Below are positions 12,301 through 23,581 of a stretch of 64,000 nucleotides of DNA, in pieces. The notes beneath the pieces were generated by a model. That model was given only the letters and a program-made list of their open reading frames with translations. It was not told the DNA's origin and ran no database searches. The DNA lies in assembly GCA_028554795.2 (NCBI GenBank), contig CM068829.1, positions 132,829,325 through 132,893,324 of the forward strand, given 5' to 3'. The translations under genes and the position numbers were made by a program. Each line of letters opens with the position of its first letter. Position 1 is the first letter of the stretch. Source of the stretch: Sinohyriopsis cumingii (Eukaryota > Mollusca > Bivalvia > Unionida > Unionidae).

Positions 12301-13063
12301 ATGAAAAACTGACTACCTTTATCTCACTAGTCCCGAACCTAGATGCATGGGCTGAAGATGATGTGGATGCACCGTGAATCAGCTTGTAATGGTTGGGGGA
12401 CGTCTGAAGCTGGATTATATTTAGCAATAATAGTTACAGGCATAATTGTACCTTTATCTTTTACTGGTATTCGTAGTGCGGTAGATATTGATGCACAGCC
12501 TTTTTTTGTTTAAAACAAAATTCGAAACATGATTAAATATTAACATCGCCTATCACGAAGATGATCAATAGTGATGATATGAATATATAAGTAAAACTGT
12601 CTGTGAATGGGAAATAAATTATAAGGAGTTTTATTTTGATAGTAAAATTATTCAATGAAAACAAAGAAATTAAATTAACCAGAGGAAATAAATACAATTC
12701 AAAGAGAACGATATCATAGAAAAATTCACAGGGAGAAATACGAATTAAATTTTTTTAAAGCGCTAAGTAAATGCTTCTATTTGTCTGCACTCATCTGTTT
12801 CTCTATGAAGTTAGAGTGAGACGCAGAGGACTGTGGATCTGTTGCATGATAGCTGTATTACACTCGATGGACTCCTTGATAATGAAACCTATTTTGTAAA
12901 CCAGATATGACAACATACATTACAGATTATCCATTCATTACAGATACTAATACTCATTGTTAAGAATTACACTGTTTGCGATGAACTAATAAGCAATGCA
13001 TTTTACTACTTTATTGACTGGAACTTGTATACAGGAATATACTAAATCTGGTTTTTGAAACAG

Positions 13064-13323
13064 AAACATTTATATTTTTTGGAAATGAACTCAACTGGAA
13101 CAATTATAAAGAAATTGAAAACACTTAAATAGAACTTTATGGCGCCGAGACTGAGAAGCTGGTGAATTAAATTATCACAGCATTTACCATTCTGAAAAAG
13201 AAACATTTATATTTTTAGAAATGAACTCAACTGAAACAATTATAAAGAAATTGAAAACACTTAAATAGAACTCAACGACGCCGAGATTGAGAAGCTGGTG
13301 AGTTAAATTATCATAGCATTTAC
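13064..13323 (+). repeat. 137-bp tandem duplication
   Basis: Two copies start at 13064 and 13201 with AAACATTTATATTTTT and share the AATGAACTCAACTG, AATTATAAAGAAATTGAAAA and GAGAAGCTGGTGA stretches. They are about 90 percent identical by eye. Intronic. Confidence 0.85.
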
Positions 13324-15238
13324 AGAGCTGAGCATCAACTTTTTTTTACCATATTATAGTTGCGGAAAATAATGTCTCAACAGAGATAATTTGCAAATTA
13401 AACAATTCATTTAAATGTCAGTTTTGTTAACTTTTAGAGTAAGCTACCTTGTGCTCTAGACAGCACTAAAAAGATCGATTTGGCCAAGACAGATTAGGAC
13501 CAGATCAAAGCTGTTCAATTCAATGAAAACCGCAAAAACACTTGACCCCTTGAATGAAAGACTGTTGACAAAGGTGTCGTTAGTATTTAACATCCTATAC
13601 AGTACTTATTCTCGATAGTGTTGAAGGTAATTTGATTGCAACGATCTTGATAGTGAAGCAAAACTTGTTTGCACTTGTTCAAGGTGTTAATGAACATGAT
13701 GTTTAATTTGGTGACAAAATAAGTTTTGTGCTACAGTGAAAAGAAAGCCTGTGTTCACGGTCGCTTGTCTGGGTAAAACAAAATGCGACTTCGGCACTGA
13801 TTTTATTATTTGTCATAGATATATAAAAAGTTCCGTAAATACATACCTCCTCATAAGCATGGAAAGATCTCAACAGGATCCAGAATATTTTGTTTGTACG
13901 AAGTAGTTTCTGAATGTTTAGTATAAACGTAAAATGAAACGCTAACATTGATTTGGGTAGAATGCTTGTGAAGTCATAGTCATATCTTTTGAACCCAGTT
14001 GTATTTTAGTTCATAAACTGTAACATTTTCAAGACATACAAAGATTTATGCTTTCCTGTTTCCCTTAGGACAAATATTTTGAACAATGTATAATATATGC
14101 ATAATTGAGATAGATAAGATTAGGCGCTGACAATGCACAGTATAATGTCACTGTAGTAGTACATATAGTGATGTAAGGAAAGACATTGTCCATTTTATCA
14201 TTGCACTATCCCTCAGGTTTCCAGATATTTGATATTACACTTGACAAATCAACAAGGGTTGTACAATGTGGAAAGCACGATTAGAAAACGGAAAACATTT
14301 GCTTTCAGTGCAGTATGTTTGCATCCGCATCAGCTGGATGATTAGTAAAGAATGAATACAGAAATGTACTGGCAATCCTCTAAAACTGCACCACTATCAG
14401 ATAGAATTATTGCCAACGAGCTTTCACTAAAATATTTCTTATGATATCTAGTTATCAGTAAAATAAAAATGTGTCTGCTCAGACCTCCGGCATAACGCAT
14501 ATTGTGACCATCATGAAAATCTTGTCGTGGCTTCTTCCCGTTAAAGTATGGTCTTACCGACATGCGTTTTTACTAAATCACATCTAAATCACATTTTAAA
14601 GTCACCAGCCAAAAAGCCTTGTTTATGAAAAAATATTTGAACACCGATTATATGATTGGATGACTTTCATTTTCTTATTATTTTTTTTTTGTCCTCTTGC
14701 TGGTCGTGGACATTGTTGCGAATTAATGGATTTATACTAAGAACAAAAAAAAGCGGAAACAAGCAAGTTTGTAAAGTTCAAAAATTAATTTATTTCCCTA
14801 TCAAGCAAAATGAAAATTTAAAAAGTACTTACAGAATTGTGAATTAAAACCCAAATAGACTTAAGAGTTTAATTACAAGTCCAAAGTATAAAGTATTCCG
14901 AATGAATTTCAGCGGTGGTCCGAATGAATTCCATATGTTCTTTAAAAGGTGTAGGAATTCATTATATACAAAGACTAACATATTTTGCCGTATTTAAATT
15001 TGTCAGTGTAACTGTTCTAGTCATATCTTCATTACGACTGCATTTGTGTGTTCCTTTTATTGATTATTTTTGTTGCAACCAGAATGAAATTCTATTACTC
15101 CCTAAACATAATGATGAATGCACGGTATTTTCAGTTATATATATATGCTTTCCCTGACCCATATGTTTACCATACAATTATCACATCACAAATAGTTTGG
15201 ATTTATTTTATTTGTAAAGGAAAATGCCATACTTTCAG

Positions 15239-15859
15239 GCTTATGTAAAGAATTTAGCAGGATGGAATGAAAGGACATATATGAAGAAGGAACAGGTGGA
15301 CGTTTACTCAAAGAAGTGCTTCCAGTTCGGTTGGCTGATGTCCATACAAGATCCACCTGTCGTTTTCTCTAAAGATCCTAAAAGAGGTTCATGTTTTGAT
15401 ACCAACTTATACAAACTTTATATGCATTCTGGTGATAAGTTTGATTATGTGGTATGGCCAGCATTATTGCTTCACAACGACGGCCCACTCCTTGCGAAAG
15501 GTGTTGCGCAGCCGTGTTCAGCACCTGAAGCAAACTCTACCCCCACTGTTTGGAGATCCACAACCAAAGATGACAATTCGTTTGATGGAACGAGTCAGGA
15601 GAAAGACAGTGATTCAGCTTCTGGTTCTGATAGGATGGATAAGAAGCAGGACGGATATCAAACTCGGGGTGAAGGTGCACTATCGTCAAAGCCAGGTCCT
15701 CGTTTGAAGCTTTCTCAGACATATTTAGCAGATGGAAGAAAACATAAGGCTTATTCGCCCAAGCCCATTTCACCAAATGATACACAGGACTCGGAGCTAA
15801 ATAAAAAATTTCAAAGCATGCGTAATAAATTTTCCAAAACATTCAATGATCACGTATAA
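15239..15859 (+). CDS. Mieap-like protein, C-terminal exon (Mieap_C domain)
   Basis: The last exon: acceptor ATACTTTCAG|GCT at 15229-15238 (phase 0), open for 206 codons to TAA at 15857-15859. The first 90 residues contain SKKCFQFGWLMSIQDPPVVF and FDYVVWPALLLHNDGPLLAK followed by GVAQP. The (W)LM.IQDPP and VWPAL.LH..GPLL.KGVAQ signatures mark the C-terminal domain of mitochondria-eating protein (Mieap/SPATA18). In vertebrates that protein binds cardiolipin at mitochondria and drives elimination of damaged mitochondria. The remaining 110 residues are a low-complexity Ser/Asp/Lys-rich tail, longer than that of the vertebrate protein. The upstream in-frame ATG at 15224 lies in the intron. Invertebrates often carry several such paralogues, so orthology to SPATA18 is not claimed. 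Confidence 0.85.
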   Translation, partial: AYVKNLAGWNERTYMKKEQVDVYSKKCFQFGWLMSIQDPPVVFSKDPKRGSCFDTNLYKLYMHSGDKFDYVVWPALLLHNDGPLLAKGVAQPCSAPEANSTPTVWRSTTKDDNSFDGTSQEKDSDSASGSDRMDKKQDGYQTRGEGALSSKPGPRLKLSQTYLADGRKHKAYSPKPISPNDTQDSELNKKFQSMRNKFSKTFNDHV

Positions 15860-17899
15860 ATACTTCACGAGCGAGATCTCCGAGAAAAATGTATGGAACA
15901 TTCAATGTTCATTACGACACCTTTTATATCAACCAAACCTTTGGCAATTGAGGGATTTGTAATCGTTGCTATTGGCCAAACCTTCATAGGTCGATGATTT
16001 ATTAATTTAATATATATCATAATCGTAATGTGCATACCAATCATACTTGGTCAGATTCCATCATGTTGCAGACATTTCCTGGCAGGACTTTTTTCTACAT
16101 ATATTTAATGTGTACTAATTAATCCGGTGTTGATCTATCTTGTGCAAAGTTTTATGCAAATATTGTCGCTAAGAAACTAACTTCATTAATTTTACTTATG
16201 TGACTTAAACTTAGTTCATGAAGGTATATCAAATTCCGATCACGCCATGTATATATAATTTTCTAAAAACAACTATCAGCATAAAATATGTAATGGAACT
16301 AACAAACCCGCCCCATGCACTTTTGAGCTTTAGTGGTAAAATTAAATTGCATTTCATCATATCAATATGTACAAAGCCGTGTTATTTCCAAAAGTAGGAT
16401 CATTAAAATGGATGGGATTAATTCAGCACGTACTGAAAGAATATTTCATAAACTATAAGACTGAGTGAAAGAGTTTACATTATCTACTGTTCCATTCAGC
16501 CTTCTTCTCTTTGTTCAGCGTCAACCGCTTTCATTAGTTACAATATGTGATCAATTGATCATCTGAAATACCAGGTCCTCATCTTCGCAGCGGTTTAGAA
16601 CAATCATCATGTCAGTAAAGGTAGCAAATTCTAAGTGTTTAGGTGCATTACTGTCCCGCTTCTCCAGTCACTTCACACCAACCTCAATTACAAGTAGGTA
16701 GCACAGGTACATTTTTACCGATCGGAGAATACAGGGGACCCAAAATGGGAAGAATTTACCTGTTTGCGAATGCAGCAATGTTTACCTACTAAATGAATTC
16801 TTTCTTTAATTATTAGTATTTTTATTTGCAATTATAGCAATACTACTACTACTACTTCTACTACTGCTGCTGCTGCTGCTACTACTACTACTAGTACTAC
16901 TTTTACTAATAATAATAATTAGAATTAGCATTAGTATTATTATTGTTCTATGATCATATTTGCCGTATTGTTTCATATTTTTCAACTTCTCACTAATTTT
17001 ATAATCAAGAATAGTAATTAATTGTATTAATCTGTTTATGGACCTTCTGATGGTACGTCAGGTTTCTGTTAATAATCATTGCATAACATTTGTTTTGTCT
17101 GTCAGTAATGATGCTTTTACTAGCGTTCTTCCTCGCTTGTATAATCGATTACATTTTGTAGAGAAAGTTTTATTAAAGCACTCTCATTTGAAATAATGTA
17201 TTTGCCTAAGTGTTATATCTTTGTATTTTAATATCATTTTCTATTCGCAAATTTGAGCTTTTGCTTCAAAATGACTTTTGTACAATGAAGAAGCCTTTGT
17301 TTATAAATATTGGTAATAATGTTGACACATAATTGCAATTTCGACATATAAGAATGCAAAAGATGATCAAAGTTAACACTTATGTCTGGATGAAGCTCTA
17401 CTGAATATAACAAGAAGCTATAAAAGATCTTAAATTCAAAATTTGTTATTATTGTTTTGTTTTCTTCTATAAATTTGTGTTTCAAACATATAATGGCATT
17501 ACATATACTAATTGTATTTTCTCTACGAATGAGTGTATATGTGTATTTCACGAGCTATCGTTCTATCGATGTAGTCGTATCGATACACCAATAGAACATT
17601 CATTAAAGATCTTTTCAGATTATTCTGTTTTCATTTCAGAAAGAGATAAATGCACTAAATGCAAGAAGGTTAAGACGAGGGAGGATACATACAAGTCCTC
17701 TTTAGCATGTACCAAAAGTATTTTATTTCTTCTCTGTTGCGTGCACACTATATAGTCGGAAGAATCTTGGCGTACAATTGTAAAGAAAGTGCTCTGTTAA
17801 TGACCCGTGCAATCAGGGCCATTGCCCCCTAGGCGTATTCAATGTCCAATGAGCTGACTGAATTCGAAAATCTTGATATGAGAGAACGTGCCGCGTGTT
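15860..17899. other. 3' flank of the Mieap-like gene, no gene supported
   Basis: AT-rich with short frames only. A trinucleotide run is listed separately. A frame at about 17640-17702 after a TTTCATTTCAG acceptor reads ERDKCTKCKKVKTREDTYKS, a possible isolated exon, but nothing adjoining supports it. Confidence 0.4.
16841..16901. repeat. (ACT)/(GCT) trinucleotide repeat
   Basis: Imperfect ACT repeats with an internal GCT run, followed by AAT-type trinucleotides. Confidence 0.93.
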
Positions 17900-20245
17900 T
17901 GAGTCCCAATGTCGCTCACGCCACATCATCGACAAAAAAGAAGCAGAAAATGTGCAAAAACCACGAACGGCAAGTTAAGGCAGATCATCGACCTGACTTG
18001 CCTCGATCAATGCATTACTGATCCAAAATTCAAGAAGGAGACGTCGAGAATGATACTCTTCTTCATGACAAGGGACAATTATGACGTCAGTATCGATCAG
18101 ACCGACGTATAATTTCCCGCCTATATCCACCCCACGTCACGTAAATTTATCCGTTTTGTAATCGCACACGTTTTATCAGTTCCAGGTGATAACCCTTGGC
18201 TCAGACATCACTCCCATGGTTTTTACCAAAGTCATGGATTAGGTCGTCAGCCTGTTCCGGTCGACTTCATCAACAGTGAAGGCGGCGTACTTGGGCGACA
18301 TTCTTTAAAAACATACGGTACGGTCTGTTCTCCTCAAGGACAAAAACCATTTCCTATTGTTTTCGGATCATTTAGGTCTTCTAGTAACTGAGAAAAGTCT
18401 GATCATATCAATGCCATCGTTTTATCCATCTGGATGTAGAGTTTCTCACAAGCCTCAATCTGGTACCGCTCCCAGGCGTTCGCTTAGTCCGGATCGTCGA
18501 ACTCGTCGAATCTGTTTTCAACAGGAGGGTTGTCTCAACGACAGGAGAGTTCTTGCAACTCTTCGGACTATTAAATGCTGCGGCGGGCTTGATTCCCCTC
18601 GGCCTTGCTTAAATGTGTCCCCTGCAGATGACCTTGCTAGCCCAATAGCGCCTGACCCTTTCTAAGTCATTCAATCCAACAATCATGATCATGCACGAGG
18701 GACGATCATTCCTGCATCAGTGGCATAATCCACATAAGCTCACCAGCAAAATTCCTCCATAGAAACACCAAGGACAAATGATAGTATGTACAAACACCAA
18801 TAACGAACTATTATGGTATTCATCTTCTGCAGGATTTCCAAACTGTCAGTGCCATAAAGGAGCCAAAGTATCAGCCTGTCCACTCCTCATTATCCTTTTG
18901 CAAAATGAACAATGCCATCAACGGCATTTTAGGTCTGGAATTTTGGACTCTCAAAAAAACATGTGTAGTGACGACCTTCCTCCTCAACCAGGAGCACACC
19001 GAAGCACCAGAAATGTGCCTTTTCAATTTCTATTTTGGCCCACCCAACTCCATATGAATGTACACAGCCGGCACATTCTCAGCAGAACCGATGTCCGGGT
19101 AGGCGCTCTATACAGAAAAGGTCAAATCATTTATACTGAAAGGTATCCCCATCAATCAGCCTTCTTCGGATTTGTGCATTTTTGGGCCGTCTGATATTTG
19201 AGTGGAATCACATGTTGCCCACTTTTCTCACGAACGTTCCTGACCAAGAAGCTTGGACTGCAGACGCACTCTCAATCAGCTGAGAAGGGCTGTGGTCCTT
19301 CGGTTCACACAGTCTTGGTACCCAAAATATTCCAAACGTTGATAAGTTCAGAACTGCAAGATAAATATGATTTCCATCTCAGATGGGACAAGGTCTTGGT
19401 CACCGACCTATTCAATCTAGCGACAGATCTGCCCAGGAAGATTACATCCAACCTAAATTTTTTCAACAACCGCGGTCGCAGATGTTCAAGCCTTCCTGGA
19501 CCATCCTCTTCTTCATGTTTTGCTCTTGGCCAGGCAGAATTGCAAAGGCAATATATAATCCGTGGATTGTAGCGAAAATCTCACGAACAAGAAGGCACTC
19601 GGACTTTTTATGAGGGAAAGTGGTGTGTCTCAGAGACTGGTGCGGAGTCAATTGCATAGTCCCTTTGAGTGCATCAAACACTCATCTGGGTGATTATTTT
19701 TATCTGGCTCTTTGAGAAGAAATAATTGACCCCAATTACAATCACAGGCTACCGTGCCATATCTGACACATTCCTGCATCATGGCAGATGTGATATTGGT
19801 TACGACAAATATGTGTCAGACGTTTTAGTCAATTATGATCTGAATCGACCAAATTTTCTCACCTTGCTTCCAAAAAAGAATTTGTTTTGGGTTTCAAACT
19901 GGCCCAATTTTGATAATTCTAGCATTTATCCCAAACTTCGCTGAAGTTACTATCCTACAAAACATATTTAATGATACATTAGCTTTAGCATGTAGGGTAA
20001 GCAAGTTAATTACCTTTTACGCTGACCAGAAGTATATTCAGTTCTGATCAGATAGTGTGGTCGTCCGCATGACGCAACAAGACTATGTTGCCAAAAATAG
20101 GTTACTGTCAGTCGGCAATCAGAGAGTCGTCTTACACTCCCTCTCTTCCACAGACATATCAAAAGAAGCAACCATGCAATACACTGTTCGACATCTCAAG
20201 CACTACTCAAATCGCACAGAAGTAGTGAATGGGGCCACCGTAGGG
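17900..20245 (+). mobile_element. DIRS-like retroelement fossil (RT, RNase H, tyrosine recombinase)
   Basis: Parts in order. The reverse transcriptase start is near 17975-18115 (LRQIIDLTCLDQCI, then a MILFFMTRDNYDVSIDQTDV segment and IHPTSRKFIRF). RNase H and linker text follows at about 18550-19290: a QLFGLLNAAAGLIPLG-like stretch, a SHLPTF..VPDQEAWTADALSISWEGL-type motif. A tyrosine recombinase region at about 19790-20235 has DLNRPNFLTLLPKK, RMTQQDYVAKNRLLSVGNQR and a RHLKHYSNRTE segment. This RT-RH-YR order is diagnostic of the DIRS order. It is broken, with on the order of ten or more breaks. No split direct or inverted terminal repeats were found by eye. It looks old but is younger than the relic at 11.5 kb. 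Confidence 0.75.
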
Positions 20246-20297
20246 TCAAGGGGACTTTAATGTTATAAAAGGGTATATCCACTATAAGGTCTATGTG

Positions 20298-20440
20298 AAT
20301 TTAACATGGGGAATTTTAACATGGATGGGACTGTAGCGCGTCAAGGGCAAATGAACATGGATGGGACGGTATAGCGTCAAGGGAAAATTAACATGGGAAT
20401 ATATCGTGGGACTGTATAGCGTCAAGGGAAATTGAACATG
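20298..20440 (+). repeat. short tandem repeat, unit about 36-40 bp
   Basis: Three to four degenerate units share AACATGGATGGGAC, GTATAGCGTCAAGGG and AAATTAACATGGG. It lies between the DIRS-like fossil and the minus-strand ORF pair. Confidence 0.75.
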
Positions 20441-20661
20441 GGAGATGGAGATAACACAAACAGACAAGAGACAAGCACTCATACAACATGAGAAAAAGAA
20501 ATTGGGGAGGCAAGAAAGTCATTTCTTTTCGAGACCAATGAGGGGCCCTGAAAAGGGCCTTTGGCTTCTTCTTCTTCTATTTCCTCCACTTCTTCAGCCA
20601 TCTCCTGACCTTGCCCACTATTCCTGTCTTCTTCTTCTTCTTTTGGGACTCTGGCACCCAG

Positions 20662-20943
20662 TCAGGGTGGCCCATGGCTCTTGTTCTGGATTTTGATCCA
20701 GTTATGGTTCAGCCTCTCACACTCTTCCTTTTTCTTTATATTTTCTCTTTCTTTTCTCTCCTTTAACCAACTTTCCTTGATCTTCTTCACTTCTACATCT
20801 ATCACCTTTCTCATCTGTTCTTCCGCTTTCTTCAGTTGTTCACGACCCCTTTTGACAAAGGGCCACTCTGACCATTGCTCTATCTCTTCCAAATAACATC
20901 TGACTTCTATTACTTTATCCATAGCTTCTTTTATTGTCCCCAC
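20662..20943 (-). CDS. unrecognised coiled-coil protein segment
   Basis: A frame of about 93 codons, in register with the frame immediately upstream on the same strand. It contains IEQWSEWPFVKRGREQLKKA followed by a Lys/Glu-rich helix (heptad-like, about 50 residues). Downstream the DNA becomes GA/CT-rich (20565-20650). No family was recognised. It is best read together with the 20950-21153 frame; alone it could be a low-complexity artefact. Confidence 0.4.
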   Translation of the reverse strand: MGTIKEAMDKVIEVRCYLEEIEQWSEWPFVKRGREQLKKAEEQMRKVIDVEVKKIKESWLKERKERENIKKKEECERLNHNWIKIQNKSHGPP

Positions 20944-20949
20944 TCTGAC

Positions 20950-21153
20950 CTAGGGGGGATTAATTAATCCTCTAAACATCTTCACTTCTTCTATTATCCC
21001 CTCTATCATCTCCCTGGCTAATTTCAGTTGGTTAATATAGTCAAGGCTCTTTGTTAACATCCATTCTCTTTCAATTCTTTGAACTGCATATTCACCATCC
21101 ACCATCCAAAAGTAACTATTTCTTAAATCATTGAACAAAGCTGACACTGCCAT
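20950..21153 (-). CDS. unrecognised protein, N-terminal frame, with promoter-like module upstream
   Basis: 68-codon frame from ATG at 21153, starting MAVSALFNDLRNSYFWMVDG followed by EYA (a W-M-V-D-G-E-Y-A segment at residues 16-23) and a predicted helix ending MFRGLINPP. A second frame in register (20662-20943) follows immediately downstream and is strongly coiled-coil, so the two probably belong to one transcription unit. The start is supported by a TATA-like ATATAAATA at 21201-21209 and by the conserved module at 21216-21241, both repeated in front of another ATG at 58935. No known domain was recognised. The repeated 5' module could mean a host multigene family, a non-autonomous mobile element or a gene of viral origin. 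Confidence 0.5.
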   Translation of the reverse strand: MAVSALFNDLRNSYFWMVDGEYAVQRIEREWMLTKSLDYINQLKLAREMIEGIIEEVKMFRGLINPP

Positions 21154-21199
21154 CTTCTCAGCTTATTGCGTAGAATGGCGCGAACGACGAAGGCTTTGA

Positions 21200-21241
21200 G
21201 TATTTATATCTAAAGCACGGACGTGAAGGAAAACATCCCCT
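21200..21241 (-). promoter_or_regulatory. promoter-like module shared with 58.97-59.02 kb
   Basis: A 26-bp block at 21216-21241, plus-strand text beginning CACGGACGTGAAGGAAAA and ending in TCCCCT, is 25/26 identical to 58995-59020. Reading on the minus strand, both copies are followed by an AT-rich TATA-like box, a CGCGC(C/T)ATTC block and then an ATG 62 or 59 bp downstream. Conservation of sequence, order and spacing in front of two start codons is direct; promoter function is inferred. Confidence 0.5.
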
Positions 21242-21262
21242 ATTTTTTCTCTTCTCATCTTA

Positions 21263-23450
21263 TTTACTATCCACACAGAGGTGAGGAGACAAATAACTAG
21301 CCAAATCAAACCCAAAATCTACCATCCACACATGGGAGAAGCTCAAAAAAAAACCCACAATCTACTATCCACACACGAGAAGAAGCCAAATCAAACAAAT
21401 TCTACCATCCACATACGCCAAGAAGCTAAAAACTTAACCACATTTTACTATCCACACACGCCAAGAAGCAGAAACAAACCCACCATTTACTATCCACACG
21501 CGCGGAGATGCCAAATCAAACCCAAACTATACCATCTACACACGGGAGAAGCTAAAAACAACCACAATCTACTATCCACACACGAGAAGAAGCCAAAATC
21601 AAACCCAAAATTTACTATCCACACACGCTGAGAAGCAAAAACATAACCATAATCTACTATCCACACACGCGGAGATGCTAAATCAAACCCCAAATCTACC
21701 ATCCACACACGCCTAGAAGCAGAAACAAACCCACCATTTACTATCCACACACGCGGATATGCCACATCAAACCCAGACTATACCATCCACACACGGGAGA
21801 AGCTAACAACATAACCACAATCTACTATCCACACACGAGAAGAAGCCAAATCAAACCCAAACTATACCATCGACACACGGGAGAAGCTAAAAACATAACC
21901 ACAATCTACTATCCACACACGAGAAGAAGCCAAATCAAACCCAAAATCTACCATCCACACACGAGAGAAGCTAAAAACCTAACCACAATTTACTATCCAC
22001 ACACGCCAAGAAGCAGAAAAAACCCACCATTTACTATCCACACACGCAGAGATGCCAAATCAAACCCAAACTATACCATCCACACACGGGAGAAGCCAAA
22101 ATCAACCCCAAAATTTACTATCCACACACGCGGAGATGCAAAATCAAACCCAAAATCTACCATCCACACACGCCAAGATGCAGAAACAAACCCAGCATTT
22201 ACTATCCACACACGCGGATATGCCACATCAAACCCAAACTATACCGTCCACACACGGGAGAAGCTAAAAACATAACCAAAATCTACTATCCACACAGGAG
22301 GAGAAGCCACATCAAACCCAAACTATACTATCCATACACGGGAGAAGCTAAAAACATAACCACAATCTACTATCCACACACGAGAAGAAGCCAAATCAAA
22401 CCCAAAATCTACCATCCACACCCAGGAGAAGCTAAAAACATAAGCACAATCTACTATCCACACATGAGAAGAAGCCAAATCAAACTCAAATTATACTATC
22501 CACACACTGGAGAAGCATAAACATAACCATAATCTACTATCCACACACGCAAAGAAGCCAAAAATCAAACCCAAACTATACAATCTACACACGAGAGAAG
22601 CAGAAACATAACCATAATCTACTATTCACACACGCGAAGAAGCCAAAAATTAAACCCAATAATATACTATCCACACACGCAAAGAAGCCAAAAATCAAAC
22701 CCAAATTATACAATCTACACACGAGATAAGCAAAAACATAACCAAAATCTCCTATCCACACACGCGAAGAAGCCAAAACATAGCCACCAATATACTATCC
22801 ACAAACGTGAAGAAACAAAACAAACTCTTACTTTACAATCCACAAACCCAATTATATACTATCCACACTAAAACTAAACATTCATCTACTATCCACACAC
22901 GCGGAGAGGCCAAATCAAACCCCAAATCTACTATCCACACACGCCAAGAAGCCAAATCAAACCCAAACTATACTATCCACACACTGGAGAAGCAGAAACA
23001 TAACCATAATCTACTATCCACACACGCGAAGCAGCCAAAAATCAAACCCAATAATTTAATATCCACATTCGCGAAGGAGCCAAAACTAAACACCAATCTA
23101 CTATCCATACACGCGGAGAAGCAAAACATAACCACAATCTACTATCCACACACGCGGAGAAGCCAAATCATAACCATAATATACTATCCACACGCGCGAA
23201 GAAGCCAAATCAAACCCCAAATCTACCATCCACACAGAAAGGAAGGTTAAATAACCACACACTCTACTATCCACACAAACGTACGTGAGCGCTTACAAAA
23301 CCCAATAATCTACTATCCACACACGCGAAGAAGCAAAATTATAAGCATAATCTACTATCCACACACGGGAAGAAGCCAAATTAAACCCATATTCTACTAT
23401 CCACACAAGATCAGAAGCAAACAACTAAACACTCATTTACTATCCGTTTA
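21263..23450 (+). repeat. minisatellite array, unit about 42-46 bp, roughly fifty units
   Basis: Each unit has the form TACTATCCACACACG, a purine-rich GAGAAGAAGCC, an A-rich part such as AAATCAAACCCAAAATC, and repeats. Two to three sub-variants alternate (GCCAAATCAAACCC versus GCTAAAAACATAACC), implying a higher-order dimer. Because many units are multiples of 3, long spurious frames of the IHTREEAKSNPK type occur; these are not genes. The array begins just upstream of the promoter-like module at 21.2 kb. Confidence 0.95.
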
Positions 23451-23581
23451 ATATTTGATGTGACAAGAAGAAATGGTGCAATACGCAACAAAGGGATTGA
23501 AAGTTTACACTCCAATCTGTCTGCACTGCAATGGTAACAAAGCTCTTGTGTTGGTATTATTTTGCCACACTACTTTAGAAA
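23446..23581 (+). repeat. direct repeat, left copy
   Basis: Begins GTTTAATATTTGATGTGACA and ends CCACACTACTTTAGAA. It matches 24681-24800 at about 90 percent, with an insertion of about 15 bp in this copy. It abuts the end of the minisatellite. Confidence 0.85.

Larger units (their letters stand above)
10284..15238 (+). other. remainder of the large intron of the Mieap-like gene
   Basis: AT-rich sequence. The decayed DIRS-like relic (11.5-12.3 kb) and the 137-bp duplication (13.06-13.32 kb) are listed separately. The minus-strand frame at 10912-11358 (148 codons) shows no domain. Candidate acceptors occur at several places (for example near 14066 and 14213) but none leads into a credible coiled-coil exon. 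Confidence 0.4.

Noticed and set aside
17640-17755. Possible exon ERDKCTKCKKVKTRED
   Set aside because: Acceptor is plausible, but there is no partner exon and it lies beyond the stop of the Mieap-like gene.
21281-23250. Long frames of IHTREEAKSNPK type
   Set aside because: Produced by the minisatellite, whose unit is often a multiple of three; present on both strands.
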